64,000 nt of DNA from Vicia villosa (taxonomy: Eukaryota; Streptophyta; Magnoliopsida; Fabales; Fabaceae). This document shows, one piece after another, positions 21,860-33,639 of this stretch; positions within the stretch are counted from its first letter, which is position 1; each line of letters starts with the position of its first letter. The stretch spans positions 25,692,808 through 25,756,807 of the forward strand of contig NC_081180.1 in the NCBI RefSeq assembly GCF_029867415.1, given 5' to 3'. Position numbers and translations under genes: made by a program. The notes below the pieces were generated by a model that worked only from the letters and a program-made list of their open reading frames with translations, had not been told where the DNA came from and ran no database searches.

Positions 21860-22436
21860 CGCACCAATTTGTTGTGAAAAACGATGTCAAAAACAAAGTA
21901 TAATGCAAGGGAAGAATAAAGAACAAGGAAGACACTACAACGCGCAAGGCTTTTAAAAGCGCTTTTTTTGGCCTTTAACAGCGCTTTAAAGCGCTGCCAA
22001 AGCCAGCGCTGGCATAGGCTACGAAAGCGCTTTTAAAAGCGCTCTGGTAGGTCCCCCTATAAGAGCGCTTTTCTGGAAAAAGCGCTCTTGTAGGCCCCCC
22101 TTTAAGAGCGCTTTTCAAGAAAAAGCGCTCTGGTAGGCACCCCTATAAGAGCGCTTTTTTCAAAAGCGCTTTCGTATGTTGCGTTTTTTTTTTTTATGCT
22201 TTTTATTATTTCTAAACCTGCACTTTTGGCAGCAATATTTTAGAACCTGTAATTTACTATTTTTTGGCAGTATTTTTTCATGAACCTATAATTTATCATT
22301 TCAAATCGATAAATACCATTATAATCGATATCGATTATATACAAAAAAGTATTATATTATATACCATTAATGTAAATCAAAATACATATATACATATTTA
22401 TAAACCAAAACAACTAAACCAATTCACATATTTCTA

Positions 22437-22733
22437 AACCAAAACAACTAAATGGGAAACAACTTCCGAGTTCTTATGCAACCAATGTACGCTTCCTGTA
22501 TTATCTGGAGCTATGTTGTATTGATGCTTTAGTGGAGAACCAGTAGTCACCTGAGCTATGTTGTATTGTGTCACAGAATATGAATCAAATAACTGTACCC
22601 CGAACGATCCTGCCACAGAAGACTTAGCTTCGGGGTACATTACTTGATTCTTATTCTGTGGAACATAATCGACAGGGGCACATTGTGTTCTATCCTTTAC
22701 CAGTCCATCCACTGTTTGAAGCTCAACCTACAA
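22437..22733 (-). pseudogene. Exon-like open frame inside CACTA-A, unknown origin
   Basis: On the minus strand a frame of about 95 residues starts after an acceptor-like TTCTATTGTAG near 22730 and runs to a stop near 22434. It has an internal repeat (QYNIAQVTTGS then QYNIAPDNTGS) and is not low-complexity. I do not recognise the family. It could be a terminal exon of a captured or transposase-associated gene, with CT-rich leader-like DNA further upstream (23270-23600). Splicing is inferred only from the acceptor. Confidence 0.3.
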
Positions 22734-23399
22734 TAGAAAAACGTGATTATTTACACAACATTCACATTCTCAATATTTTCTCTATCAACCAAAAATTTCC
22801 TCATCTCCGAACAAAAGACAAAATAGTTAATAAAAATAGTGCTATACCAGAACAGAAACCAATTTATAAGAAATCAATTAACAACCACATGCACATAAAA
22901 ATAGTTTTTGATAAAAGAACAAGTCAATTGAGCCAACAACCAAAAACCCTAAAAAAAATCAGCCGTAGAGCCGTAGAGCCAACAACCAAAAACCCTAAAA
23001 AAAATTCTGTTCATCATCTTCGAAAAACCTCTCCAGAAACTGTAAATACATTGTTCATATTCATCCAACAACAATCACAATACACAGCCGCAAACACTAA
23101 CCAAAACCCTAATTGTTCATCTTTCTCATACACGCAAACCATTCATCAGAAACAAAACCATTCACAAATCATCATCAAACATAACCAGACAAACATTCAT
23201 CAAACCCAAACATTTGTTCATCACTTTCCTAATCAAACAAACCCTTCAGAAATTTGAGAGAGGAAGAGAGAATAAGAAATAAACTCAGAAAGGTCTCACC
23301 CGGTTTTGGTTTGTAGATTCAGAATCGAAACCGAACTCAGCAACAACACGAACCTCAACTCACCATAAACTCGTGTGTTTTGGATCTGAAAGGAAGAAG

Positions 23400-23530
23400 A
23401 ACGGCGGAGGTTGCTCGTGGTGGCTGGCGACGGAGGGACGAACGGTGGTGGCTGGCGACGGAGGGACGAACGGTGGTGGCTGGCGACGGAGGGACGAACG
23501 GTGGTGGCTGTGGCTGGCGACGACGGAGGG
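23400..23530. repeat. 28-bp GC-rich minisatellite in CACTA-A
   Basis: Three to four copies of a 28-bp unit containing ggtggtggctggcgacggag follow one another. This island is much more GC-rich than its surroundings. A related motif (atggctggcgagtg) occurs in CACTA-C near 46990. Confidence 0.8.
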
Positions 23531-24399
23531 TTTTTCGGTTGCAGAGAAAGTGAGAAACAGTAATAAAAAGAAAACGAAAGAGAGAAAGTGAGAAAGTGAA
23601 AGCGTGTTTTTGTTTTTAACTTTTACTAATAAAGGCTACTAAAGCGCTTCTGAAAAGCGCTCTCATAGCCTGGTCTATACCAGCGCTTTTTAGCAAAAAG
23701 CGCTCTCATTAAACCCCCCTATAGCAGCACTTTGAAAAGCGCTCTCATACCCCCCCCTTACCAAAGCGCTTTTCAAAAGCGCTCTCATACCCCCCCTTAC
23801 CAAAGCGCTTTTCAAAAGCGCTCTCATACACCCCCCCTACCACAGCGCTTTTCAGAAGCGCTCTCATACCCCCCCCCCTTTAAGAGCGCTTTTTTAGCGT
23901 GTTTTTTATTTTGTTTTTAGTGCAACCTATAAGAGCGCTTTTTACTAGAAGCGCTTTAGTAGGGGTGCTGTTAAAGATTAAATTTGGCGTAGTGAGAAGA
24001 AGAACACAAGAATTGATTATAACTACTATTCTTTTACTTTCTCTTAAAACAAGATTACAAGTTTACAAGAATAACAAATAACCTCTCTCACCCTAAATTA
24101 GGATTTGCAGCTTAGCAATGATGAGAGACTAGTATGTTATTTATAATAAAACCTAACATACTAACTAATGGGCTTTTTTAGCAAGGCCCATTACACAAGT
24201 TAACTTAACAAGTTAGGGTTTAAACACTAAAACCTAATTTAACATGCTAACAACCCTAACATCTTCGACACAAGCATATGAACAACCTTCGACTTCATGC
24301 TTAATTCTGTCGATTCAAGAAGTTACCCTTCGACCATACTAGAGTTCGATCCAATATCTCACATTACCAATTAAACAGAGAAAATGGTTGTTAATTGAA

Positions 24400-25475
24400 T
24401 CGATATGAAATTTATTTATACATTACCAAATCACTTTTTTTTTCTTTTTCAAAAATTTAGATAATAATACATTTTTATTCAATGTTTTCATGATATGAAA
24501 CTTTATTGAAAACAATAATATTAAATATTTATACTTTTAATTTTAGGTTTATGTTATTTTTAATTATTTTAATGTATTCTCTCCACAATTTAAAAATTCT
24601 AGATGCGTCTTTGAATGTTAGTGTTGGGAAACAAAATTTGTCATTGAAGAATTTTTTCCGTTAATTTTATTTAATAATTAAATTTAAATAAATTCCTCAT
24701 ACATAAAATAGATTTTACCTCGACTCTTTATTTATTTGAGATAAAATTTTGTTAAAAGATATAATATATTTGTTGTAGTGATTGAAAATTGTGTGGAAAA
24801 TGCTTCATAAATACATATAATAGTGTGGTCGACTATCGACGACATGATTGATTTTGATTCAAATTAACTATCTCTCATTTTTCCTCTTAATGTTTTATGT
24901 TTGAATGATGTTAAGTGCTAATAATTCTTGTGATAGGACAATTTATACAGAGTTTCGCTCTCTAACTTTTAACAGAATCTCCGCTAATAGAAGGTGAAAA
25001 TGATCTTTAGAAATTAGTCGGTCGCAATACCAAATACTAAAATTTCAAAAGAAATATATAAAAATTATTCCTCATTTTTCACATTTTTCTTTTCTTAATT
25101 AGCTTTCAGGAATATGAGATTCTTGCACTCAGTTAACAAAAGGTAAACTACTTTTCAAAAACTAAAGGTCAAATAAATATGCATGCACAGATTGATGGAA
25201 TAAATGCATACTGCTTCGGTGGATTACAAATTCGTCCATACCGTTATATTCGGAAAACAGACAATGTTGGAGGCATTTCAACAGTCTCCATCTAACAACA
25301 CGAGGAGGCCACACACCTTATCTCCGTATACCTAACTATTCCATTCCGTGATGAGATAAAAAAGAATCATGTTACAGTACATTTATTCTATGTAGATTTT
25401 TTTAGCAAATTACAACACAGCTTGCACCAGAATCACATACGCTATACATGTTATTGTCTTCACAGATATATTATA
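24400..25475 (+). repeat. Duplicated block Y, copy 1
   Basis: The region is repeated in direct orientation at 59640-61710. The right 390 bp (25085-25475, e.g. ggcatttcaacagtctccat and acacgaggaggccacacacc) is especially similar; the middle differs because copy 2 holds a LINE fragment. No ORF or transposon termini are visible. It lies just upstream of the CT-rich leader at 25640, so it may include old promoter DNA. Confidence 0.7.
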
Positions 25476-25639
25476 TATCTATCAAATAAGAAAACAAATG
25501 TATCTGGAAATACCAAATCTGTCAATTGTTTTAAATCTTCCACATCTTCTTTTTGGGGTTAAATTTTGTCTTAAAAATGCTTTTTTCTAACTAATTGTCT
25601 GTTTGGTCCAAATATTACTACTACTTTGTTGATGTTGGT

Positions 25640-25943
25640 GTTTTTCGTTAGCAATTTGGCCTTCATATGAGGCTTGAGACTTCAAATGAAACCAAACGAC
25701 ACTTTATCACCTTCCTAATGCAGACTTTTTTGAACTGCTTTCAGAAAAAGCAAGCATCACTTCTGCCTCTGTCCACTGCTTCTCCCAATAACATCAACAC
25801 TTTCTCTCTCTATCTTCCTTTCTCTCTCGTCATTTCTCTCTCTCTCTCTCTCTCTCTCTAACTTCTTCCATCTTCCTCTTCTTCTCTCTTCTCTCTCTTC
25901 TTCTTCATCTTCTTCAACGTTGTTTTGTAGGAAGAGATACAAA
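25640..25943 (+). other. CT-rich putative 5' leader of a disrupted host gene
   Basis: After block Y comes pyrimidine-rich sequence with a (CT)n run (about 25829-25860) and no coding frame of note, resembling a plant 5' UTR. It is cut at 25943 by the hAT element, resumes for 28 bp at 26852-26879 (which includes the duplicated target), and is cut again by CACTA-B. It continues at 40733 in similar style, and the candidate exons follow there. Confidence 0.35.
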
Positions 25944-26851
25944 TAGGGGTGGGTGCTCGCGGTGCGGTTTGGGCGGTTTTGATGAAAAAAATCATCCGAA
26001 CCGCAAGAGAAAAAATAGTGCGGTTTAGTTTGGTTCGGTTGGCTTTTAAAAAAAATCCGAACCAAACCAAACCAAACTAATGCGGTTTGGTTCGGTTCGG
26101 TTGGTTCGGTTTCTTAAAAATATTTTATTGAGCCATACATACATATATATGACAACATAATTTTATATTTAGACATTCATACACTAACAAATAACAACAA
26201 AACTCGTCATATTTTGACAACAATTTTTCATTTAATATGTAAAAATTAAATTAGAAAAAAGTGGAATATTAAACATAAAATAATAGCATAAAACAATATA
26301 AAAATTATTATAATGAAACAAAAAAAATAGAAGAGACGAAAGATTAGTGAAGGTGAAAAAGAAAAAGAAAAAGTGTTGAGAGATTAGAGAAGAAGATGTG
26401 CGATAAAAATGAAACTGAAATACGGAACATTTACATAAAAATGAGAAGGTGAAAAAGAAAGAATATAGGAGAGTAAAGATTATAGAAGAAGAGGGAAGAT
26501 GTATGTGGCAAAGAAGGTGAAATAATGTTATTAGAGATTTGAGAAGATCAGGACTGAAATTATATGTGTAAGGATGAGAAAATTGTTCGTAATTATAAGG
26601 TTAATGTATAATAGATTTAATTTTGAGTTGGATGTGAGTTAAGTAAAATTTAGGTTGTAACATAATGCGGTTTGATTCGGTTTGGTTTGGTTTACAAAAT
26701 ACAAACCACAAACCGAACCGAACCGTGCGGTTTTGTTAAAAAATGACCCAAACTAATCCGAACCAAATGCGGTTTTTTGCGGTTTCTGTTTGGTTTGGTT
26801 TGGTTTGGTTTGCGGTTTTCTATTGGGTTGGTTTGGTTTTGAGCACCCCTA
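25944..26851. mobile_element. hAT-type non-autonomous element
   Basis: This 908-bp element starts TAGGGGTGGGTGCTC and ends GAGCACCCCTA, inverted ends, flanked by the 8-bp duplication GATACAAA (25936-25943 and 26852-26859). An 8-bp TSD with TAGGGGTG termini is characteristic of hAT. Subterminal regions are full of GCGGTTTGGTTCGGTT repeats, about 150 bp on each side; the AT-rich middle has no transposase frame. Confidence 0.93.
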
Positions 26852-27565
26852 GATACAAATGATCCCTCACAACTACAACCACTACAGCACGGAAGGGCTT
26901 CTAAAGCGCTTTTTTTGGCCTTTAAAAGCGCTTTAAAGCGCTCTCAAAGCCAGCGTTGGCGTAGGTAACGAAAGCGCTTTTAAAAGCGCTCTGGTAGACC
27001 CCCCTATAAGAGCGCTTTTTACAGAAAAAACGCTCTGGTAGACCCCCTATAAGAGCGCTTTTGCTGGAAAAAGCGCTCTGGTAGCTCCCCTACTAGAGCG
27101 CTTTTCCAAAAGCGCTTTGGTAGGTTGCGTATTTTTTTTCTTCTTATTTTTAATCTTTGGCAGCGCTTTTTGTAACAAAGCGCTTTCGTATGTGGACCTT
27201 TAAGAGCGCTTTTTAAAAGCGCTGTCGTTGCTAAATGAGATATTTTAAAGTGCAGCCTATAATTTCAGCCTCCCAGATCGACCTGTAATATTTTCGACCT
27301 GTAATATATTTTCAACCTGTAATATTTTTGACCTGTAATATATTTTCGACGATATATTTTCAACCATAGGTAGGTCTATATATATACTAATATAATACCA
27401 TTATAATATCCAAAATTATATATATACATCATTATGTCAATCAAACTAAATCTCTAGCATCAACAATATTATACTTCAAATATTAATTGGCAACAATATG
27501 AACAAAGTTAGTAACCATATATCCTAGAGTACTATAATAGTCTCTTCAAATCGACACAAATCCTA

Positions 27566-27832
27566 CTACATGAATAGCTGATGAATATAAAATTGACACA
27601 ATTCCTCTTTGATTTCTTCCAACTTAAGTCTCGTGTAAGTAGCAGCACGGAATTCGTCAAAGTACTATAGAATAAAAACATAATATGAATGATTTAGTTA
27701 AATGTAATAAATTATAAGAAGTTATCTAATTAAGTTATAAATCCATACCGTGATTGGAATCTTTAATTGATTCATTTGAAGGATTTCTTTCATAAACCTC
27801 AAAACAAAGTATCCGCAGTCTGAACTGTTCCG
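27566..27832 (-). pseudogene. ULP1/C48 cysteine-protease C-terminal exons inside CACTA-B
   Basis: The minus strand gives an 84-nt exon (27832-27749) after acceptor CTGATACAG, encoding SSDCGYFVLRFMKEIL, the catalytic-Cys segment of ULP1/SENP (C48) SUMO proteases (DCGYYVMRFM-like). A donor G|GTATGG follows, then an 84-nt intron ending TTCTATAG. The last exon (27664-27566) encodes LKLEEIKEELCQFYIH and ends in TAG. The exons join in phase. An upstream exon-like piece ending ACTATACAG|GTAATT (near 27928) would join in phase but contains a TAG. The catalytic His and Asp regions are not seen, so this is a remnant. ULP1-like genes are known cargo of plant DNA transposons. Confidence 0.6.
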
Positions 27833-27999
27833 CTGTATCAGAAGCAATAAAATGCAAAGGATACACGGAATGAATCAGAAGCAATAAAACGCAACATATT
27901 ACTTTGGCGAGAGAGAACAATTAATTACCTGTATAGTAGTAAGCAACTTCTAGACCCACACAATGTAAGATTCTTGAATGAGATCAAACTTTCACTCTT

Positions 28000-29330
28000 C
28001 ACAAGTAACCCCTATCTAGCAAAGATATTCCTAAAAAATATAAAATAAAAAACTTAATTGAAGAGTATAAAAATTAGGTCATAATCCATAGCTTAAAAAA
28101 ATCAGCATTGTATCATTATGTCAAATGCATTCAAATTCAAGTAAACTCACAAACTAACACAATTTTCAAACCAAAAATGAAACAAGATGCAAGAAGTCAC
28201 ATTGTACCATGAGAAATTGGGTTCAAAACAAGTTCTAAATCCCTAAACCAACATCCCGGACAGCCATGATATACGTATAAATTGGCTCTTAAAATTCACT
28301 TCAAACAAGTTCAAGATGAAAGAAAGTAAACTCAACCATAGCCAAAAGATCTATCGATCAACCAAAATCATGCATATTCAAATATCAAAGCTCAACGATG
28401 TCTTTAGAATCAAAATCAAATAATATCAATACAAAATATGACTTAATTCCACTTCAAAACATGAGATCAATTCCAACCACCTTTGAATCAATTATCTTAG
28501 AAACCAGGAAGCCACTACACCAACCTATTAACGCATACTTAAGTTCACTTCAAACATGTCTTACACAACGAACTCGGGCAGCCATGAACATGAACCAAAA
28601 CCAAAACTCAAAGAGAAGCACAATATCATTCAAACCCAATCTAATACAATATATGGATTATCAAACACTTAGCAAAAAGAACCACCAATAGTTATACTCA
28701 AACCCGACACATAACTATGCTAATGTGAGTATTAGCATAGAAAACGATTGCATTCATCTTTTAAATGTCAAAAACAGTGCCATTATCCAATGCCCAGTTA
28801 CAACATAGAAGCAGAAGAGAACACCTAATATAATATACTCAGGAAAAAGCACTTCGTTTATTCGCGATGTGGAATCATAAGGATTTATATAATCAAATTC
28901 AAGAGAAAACTACAATATTAACTGTAAAAAAATCACAAACACAAACAATATTAAGGAGAACACAAACACAACCAAATTCTTTACAGTTACACATTCCTAG
29001 AGAAAACTACAAAATCACAAGAAAACATATTGGCGATATCGCGAATAACCAATCAATCGTGTACCTTCGTCTTCGTTTTCTTGGCAAGGGTTGTTCTTCG
29101 TTCTAGCTTCGTCTTCTCTTCGTATTTGTTTTTCTGGGTGGTTTTGAGGATGAGATACTGTCTTCTCGAATTCGTATTCGTTCTAGCTTCGTCTTCGTCT
29201 TCTCTTAATAGATGGCAGCGTTTCTATGGAGTTTCTATGGTGTTTCTTCGTTCTGGGCAGCGATGGCAGTGAAAGAAAATTAGGGATTATGAAACAGCTA
29301 TTATTTGGATTTTAAAAATTTTAATTGACG
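28000..29330. other. CACTA-B interior without recognisable genes
   Basis: A-rich sequence holds short frames only. The 29050-29270 portion is rich in ttcgtcttc/ttctagcttcg motifs and, on the minus strand, looks like a 5' leader, matching the corresponding part of CACTA-A in position. Confidence 0.4.
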
Positions 29331-29632
29331 AAACAACTATGAAAGCGCTTTTAGAAAGCGCTCTGGTAGCCCTGCCTTTACCAGCGCTTTTTAGGGTAAA
29401 AGCGCTTTCGTACCCCCCTTTAAGAGCGCTTCTGAAAGCGCTTTCATAAGCCACCTATAAGAGCGCTTTTTGAAAGCGCTTTCGTACCTCCCCTATAAGA
29501 GCGTTTTTTGAAAGCGCTTTCGTACCCCCCTATAAGAGCGCTTTTAGAAAGCGCTTTCGTACCCCCCCCCCCCTTTAAGAGCGTTTTTTTTGCGTGTTTT
29601 TTTATTTTGTTTTTAGCGAAACCTATGCCAGC

Positions 29633-32600
29633 TGTAATACGGTGAACTGACTTTTATTTTTAATATGCAACCAATGTTGCGGTGAGCATGAGTCGCCACC
29701 GACTTTTATTTTGTCCAATTTTAGGAAAGGTAAAAAGTACAGAAAAAGACCTTTTAAAAAGAAAACGGGCTCGGGGGGTAAGTTATGAAAAGGGAAGGTG
29801 CAAGCACCCTTTTCATCCGTAGTTACCTACGGGCTCTTAGTTTGCTTAGCTCATGTTTGTTTTTGTTCGTTTGAAAAGAGTTTTTTTGAATAAAAGGACT
29901 TTAGCTTAAAAGCGTAGCCTTTGTTTTTTAAAAGGAGTGTGAAAGTAGTTTTGGATTTGAGCAAGCAATCTAAGAGCACTACCCTAATAGTTGGTCTTTT
30001 TCTATGCTTTTTAAGGTTCCTAGGACTATCCGTACTATGTAGAAGTAGGTAGTCCTTGTTTATATTGGACGTGCGGATCATCGAAGGGTCATCGAATGGT
30101 CGTTGAAGGCAACAAGTAGAGGTACCCTTAGCAAGGGACGATCGTCACTTTTTCGTAGGCAACAGTCGAGGGTCATCGAGGGACTTAGTGACGATTTTAT
30201 ATCGAGGGACTTTTGCTAGTGGGCACCTCTACATTTCGAGGGACACGACCTTATAATCGAAGGCAACCAAGAGGGGCGTACCCTAAGGGTGAGTGCGCGC
30301 AAGTGTGTCATATTCAGTTATTCTTATCTTGAGTTAGTTAGCTATGTTCAGTTTTAGTCTTTTCATGCAATCCTATTAACCATACATCTAACAGTTAATA
30401 TTTGTACAAAAAGTTAAAATGCGGAAAATAGAGTTCCTACGCTATTACATGGCTTCGGGGAGGGGATTACATAACCACAAATCGGGGGAAGTGCAGAAAG
30501 TAAACTACGATTATTACAATAAACCCACATGAAAATTAAGGCGAAAGATAAAAGATGACATATGCAAAAATCAATAAATGGTGAATGTCCATGAATAGTC
30601 CAATGCTTCAAAGATAATAGTACCTCACAAAAAAAAACGTTAGTGACGGATATATAAATGTTACGTGAGAAATGGTAAACGATATTAACAATTAACAAAA
30701 AACATCTTTAAAAAAATATTAAATTCTATGGAGAGAACTAAAATTAAAATAAATATTTTTAGTATTTTTTTTTTTATAAAAAAGTAAAATCTAATTATTA
30801 ACATGTTTTTGGTATTTTTATGATATTTAGAAAACATAATAGTAATGAAACTAAATCAAATTAAAATGGGCAAGAAAAAATAAAATAGGCTTAAGAAATA
30901 AAAAGTACATGTGATATAAAAATAAATTAGACTGGGCTTTAAGAATACTGGCCCAAAACAAAACTCCAGTGCTGCCAGGAGTGAGAAATCAAAACAAGGG
31001 TGCAAATAAGAGTCTGGGCGCTAGGTCCATTGGGATTGGCCCAAATTTTACACTTATTATTAATTAAACAATGGGGTAATTAATAATGTTAAATAAATAT
31101 TCAATTAAAGAAAACATGTTAAAAAAAATAATAAAACTTGGAGAGAAACTCTCCCCACACGTACAGCTTCCTTTTTTTGTTTAATTCTTTTTTCATTTAT
31201 TTTATTTTTTTATATAAACAAATTATAATATAACAAAATAAAGAGAAAAGAGTGGAATTGACTTTTTCAAAGTTAATTTCTAACCATTTAAATTATGACC
31301 AGTGGCATGGCATTTGTTAAAAAAAATAACAACAAACAAACCAACATACAACACACAATTGAAATATCAGAAGAAAAAAACGATTTACCTTCTTCTTCCT
31401 CTTTCACTTTTCTCACTCTCACTTCGCAATCGGAAAGGGGCGGATGATGATGGTACAGCGGCGGATCCGTAGTGGCTGTTCGGGTGGGGGTCATGGCGCC
31501 GGAAATCTACCGTGAGAACGTGTTGATGTGTGGAGTGGATCTGACGGTGCTGCTCGGTCTCGACGCAAGCTTTATTGTTGTCGCGTGCGTAGATCGGCGT
31601 GGAGCGTCCTTCTCCTTCTTCTCCGATTATTGCGTGCGGATGCTGTTTGATAACCTGTAGACAAATTAGAAACAACAACAGTAATAAAGACACACTTGTA
31701 ACCGCGACGACGGTGATTTTAGTTCTGTTTCGATCGAATCCCTTTTTTGTTATTTGGTGTTTTAATTACTGTGATGTGTTTGTGTTGTGAGTTGTAATAT
31801 ATTTTATTTTAAAGGTGAATTTTTGTAGAGGTTGATGGTGAATTGATGGTAAAGTTTATAGGATGGCTAGTATGTACATGATGAGTACTTGTTACTGTAC
31901 AGGTTGTGGTTCACATTTGGTATGGAGATTAAGGCTTGAATGGAGTATGTGGGTTTGCACGTGAAAGTGAGAGTGTAGGTTAGATTTGAAGGTCAATGGA
32001 GGATTGGTTGTAAAATGGTAGAAAAATGTTATGAAATGGTGATGATAGTGTGAGTAGTAGAAACATGTGTAAAAAGGTTAGAAATTGTTTTTTTTTTTTG
32101 TCCCCCTATGTACGTGAGAATCATGTATTATATGATGAAAGTGAGGATCTTTGAATTCAATGTAAATTGGAAATATTTGGAAAGAAAATGATTTCTTCTT
32201 AATTGTAATGAATTTTGAATTTGATTTAGAGTCTTTATTTGGTATAAATTTTTTCTTGAATTTAAACTTAAATAGTAATAATAACATTATAAAAGTAATT
32301 TAAATCATAATAACTATAAAACTAAAAACGAAATAATATCTAATAATTATTTTTGGTGATTTTTTGAATTAAAATGGCAAAAAGTTTAAAAAAACATTTT
32401 TTTAAATAATAAATAAATTAAATACGAAAAAAAATATTTAAATAATAAAAAAAACTTATTTTTGTGATTTTTGAATATTTTAAAACAGAAATAAAGTTAG
32501 TAACAAATAAAAAAAAAAATGTCAAATGTGGGATTCGAATTCAAGACCTCTCGCTTGTGTACCTCTTACCCTCAAAGCCTTACCAATTGTGTCATGTCAC

Positions 32601-32657
32601 TTAATCGAAATAAAATGACATTTGTAATTATATGAGGGCAAATTTTGGGGTATGACA
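29633..32657 (-). repeat. Ogre-like 3' LTR
   Basis: 3025 bp. Differences from the other LTR that I could see are an A/G near 30068 and a T/A near 30706. Short frames inside (e.g. 31385-31693) recur identically in both LTRs but show no recognisable protein. A tRNA-like box pair occurs on the minus strand near 32525-32600 (ACACAATTGGTAAGG ... TTCGAATCCC). Confidence 0.95.
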
Positions 32658-32671
32658 GCTGCCCCTGTTCA
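32658..32671 (-). other. Ogre-like polypurine tract
   Basis: The minus strand reads GAACAGGGGCAGC immediately before the LTR start TGTCATACC. Confidence 0.8.
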
Positions 32672-32794
32672 ATCTTCTTAAACCTGAAGATGTAGAGTGG
32701 TTTGTATGCCAGTCGGAATCTGAAGGTAGAAGAGAATTGAACACTAGAATACCCAGGAATTTGCCCTAGCTGAAGTAGGGACTTTTGTCGGAGA

Positions 32795-32932
32795 TGGGCT
32801 TGAAGATGCCATCCAGGTGTATGATGGGGATGAGCTTAAAGACGCCATCCAGTAAGTTATGGGGATGGGCTTAAAGACGCCATCCAGTAAGTTATGGGGA
32901 TGGGCTTAAAGACGCCATCCAGTAAGTTATGC
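32795..32932. repeat. 35-bp tandem repeat in Ogre-like interior
   Basis: About three and a half copies of a unit containing gggcttaaagacgccatcca. Later copies are nearly identical and the first is diverged. Confidence 0.85.
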
Positions 32933-32937
32933 ACAGT

Positions 32938-33630
32938 AGTTGTTTGAGTGTTGATCGTGTCATTACTGTTCGTAGTAAATGAATTAGATCTTTGAGAATT
33001 TGATCGTGTCAGTACCGTTCGTAGTAACTGAATTAGTCTTAGGAAATAGTTGATCGTATCCACATTGTTCGTGATGATGGAATTAGATCTCTTTAAAGGT
33101 CGATCGTGTCAGCACCGTTCGTAGTAACCGAATTAGATCTTAGAGAGATAATCGTGTCTACATCGTTCGTGATGATAGAATTAGATTCTCTTGTCGTGTC
33201 AGTATTGTTCGTAGTAACTGAATTAGACTGGGAAGGTCAGTGATCGTGTCTACACCGTTCGTGATGATAGAATTAGATCTCTGGGAGTTGACCGTGTCAG
33301 TACCGTTTGTAGTAACTGAATTAGATCTTTGAAAGTGATCGTGTCATTACCGTTCGTGGTAAATGAATTAGATCTTTTGAGCGTTGACCGTGTCAGTACC
33401 GTTCGTAGTAACTGAATTAGATCTTTGAAAGTGATCGTGTCATTACCGTTCGTGGTAAATGAATTAGATCTTCGAGCGTTGACCATTTCAGTACCGTTCG
33501 TAGTAACTGAATTAGATCTTTGAAAGTGATCGTGTCATTACCGTTCGTGGTAAATGAATTAGATCTTCGAGCGTTGACCGTGTCAGTACCATTTGTAGTA
33601 ACTGAATTAGATCTTGGAAAGTTGGAGATT
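32938..33630. repeat. Tandem array of ~48-bp units in Ogre-like interior
   Basis: About fourteen units share cgtgtcagtaccgttcgta followed by gtaactgaattagatct. Right-hand units alternate as a ~96-bp higher-order pair (one with cattaccgttcgtggtaaat, one with cagtaccgttcgtagtaact). The repetition makes peptide-repeat frames on the minus strand that I regard as by-products. Confidence 0.88.
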
Positions 33631-33639
33631 TTGTTCATT

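Larger units (their letters stand above)
21933..23994 (-). mobile_element. CACTA-A, non-autonomous CACTA (En/Spm) element
   Basis: This 2062-bp element begins CACTACAACGCG and ends TTTGGCGTAGTG (inverse CACTACGCCAAA), with target duplication AGA at 21930-21932 and 23995-23997. Both ends are packed with palindromic AAAAGCGCT/AGCGCTTTT subterminal repeats (left about 21945-22178, right about 23636-23965), the arrangement expected for TNPA-like protein binding. No transposase domain is visible. The interior contains a minus-strand exon-like ORF (22437-22733), a GC-rich minisatellite and A-rich leader-like sequence. It is inserted in the copia 5' LTR. Confidence 0.93.
4065..24363 (-). mobile_element. 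Ty1/copia LTR retrotransposon (decayed, hosts two nested insertions)
   Basis: The element runs on the minus strand between LTRs at 4065-4599 (3') and 21870-24363 (5'). Both LTRs start TGTTGTGAAAAACG and end AATATCTCACA on the plus strand. A 5-bp target-site duplication TTACC lies at 4060-4064 and 24364-24368. A polypurine tract (minus strand AAGGTGGAGATT) abuts the 3' LTR. Gag is at 21064-21859 and pol at 4643-7817; gag is split by a Ty3 element inserted at a CATTG target, and the 5' LTR by CACTA-A. Several in-frame stops and LTR divergence mark it as an old, inactive copy. The gag/pol style resembles Tnt1/Tork-type copia elements. Confidence 0.93.
21870..24363 (-). repeat. Copia 5' LTR, split by CACTA-A
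   Basis: LTR text occupies 21870-21932 and 23995-24363, with CACTA-A between. The uninterrupted copy at 4065-4599 gives the pre-insertion sequence: aaggaagaagaagaacac becomes aaggaaga + element + agaagaagaacac, a 3-bp duplication. The TSD of the whole copia element, TTACC, follows at 24364. Confidence 0.92.

Noticed and set aside
22658..23257. 199-codon plus-strand frame in CACTA-A
   Set aside because: Composition is His/Gln/Asn/Thr-rich from A-rich leader DNA; no motif; the recognisable reading in this element is on the minus strand.
23732..23920. Repeat-peptide ORF at right end of CACTA-A
   Set aside because: Made by subterminal AGCGCTTTT repeats.
31385..31693. 102-codon frame present in both Ogre-like LTRs (also 39397-39705)
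   Set aside because: Identical only because the LTRs are duplicates; no recognisable domain, and location in the LTR gives no support for a gene.
33250..33638. Repeated-peptide minus-strand frames and CRISPR-like regularity
   Set aside because: A simple tandem array with contiguous ~48-bp units and no unique spacers; plant retrotransposon interior.
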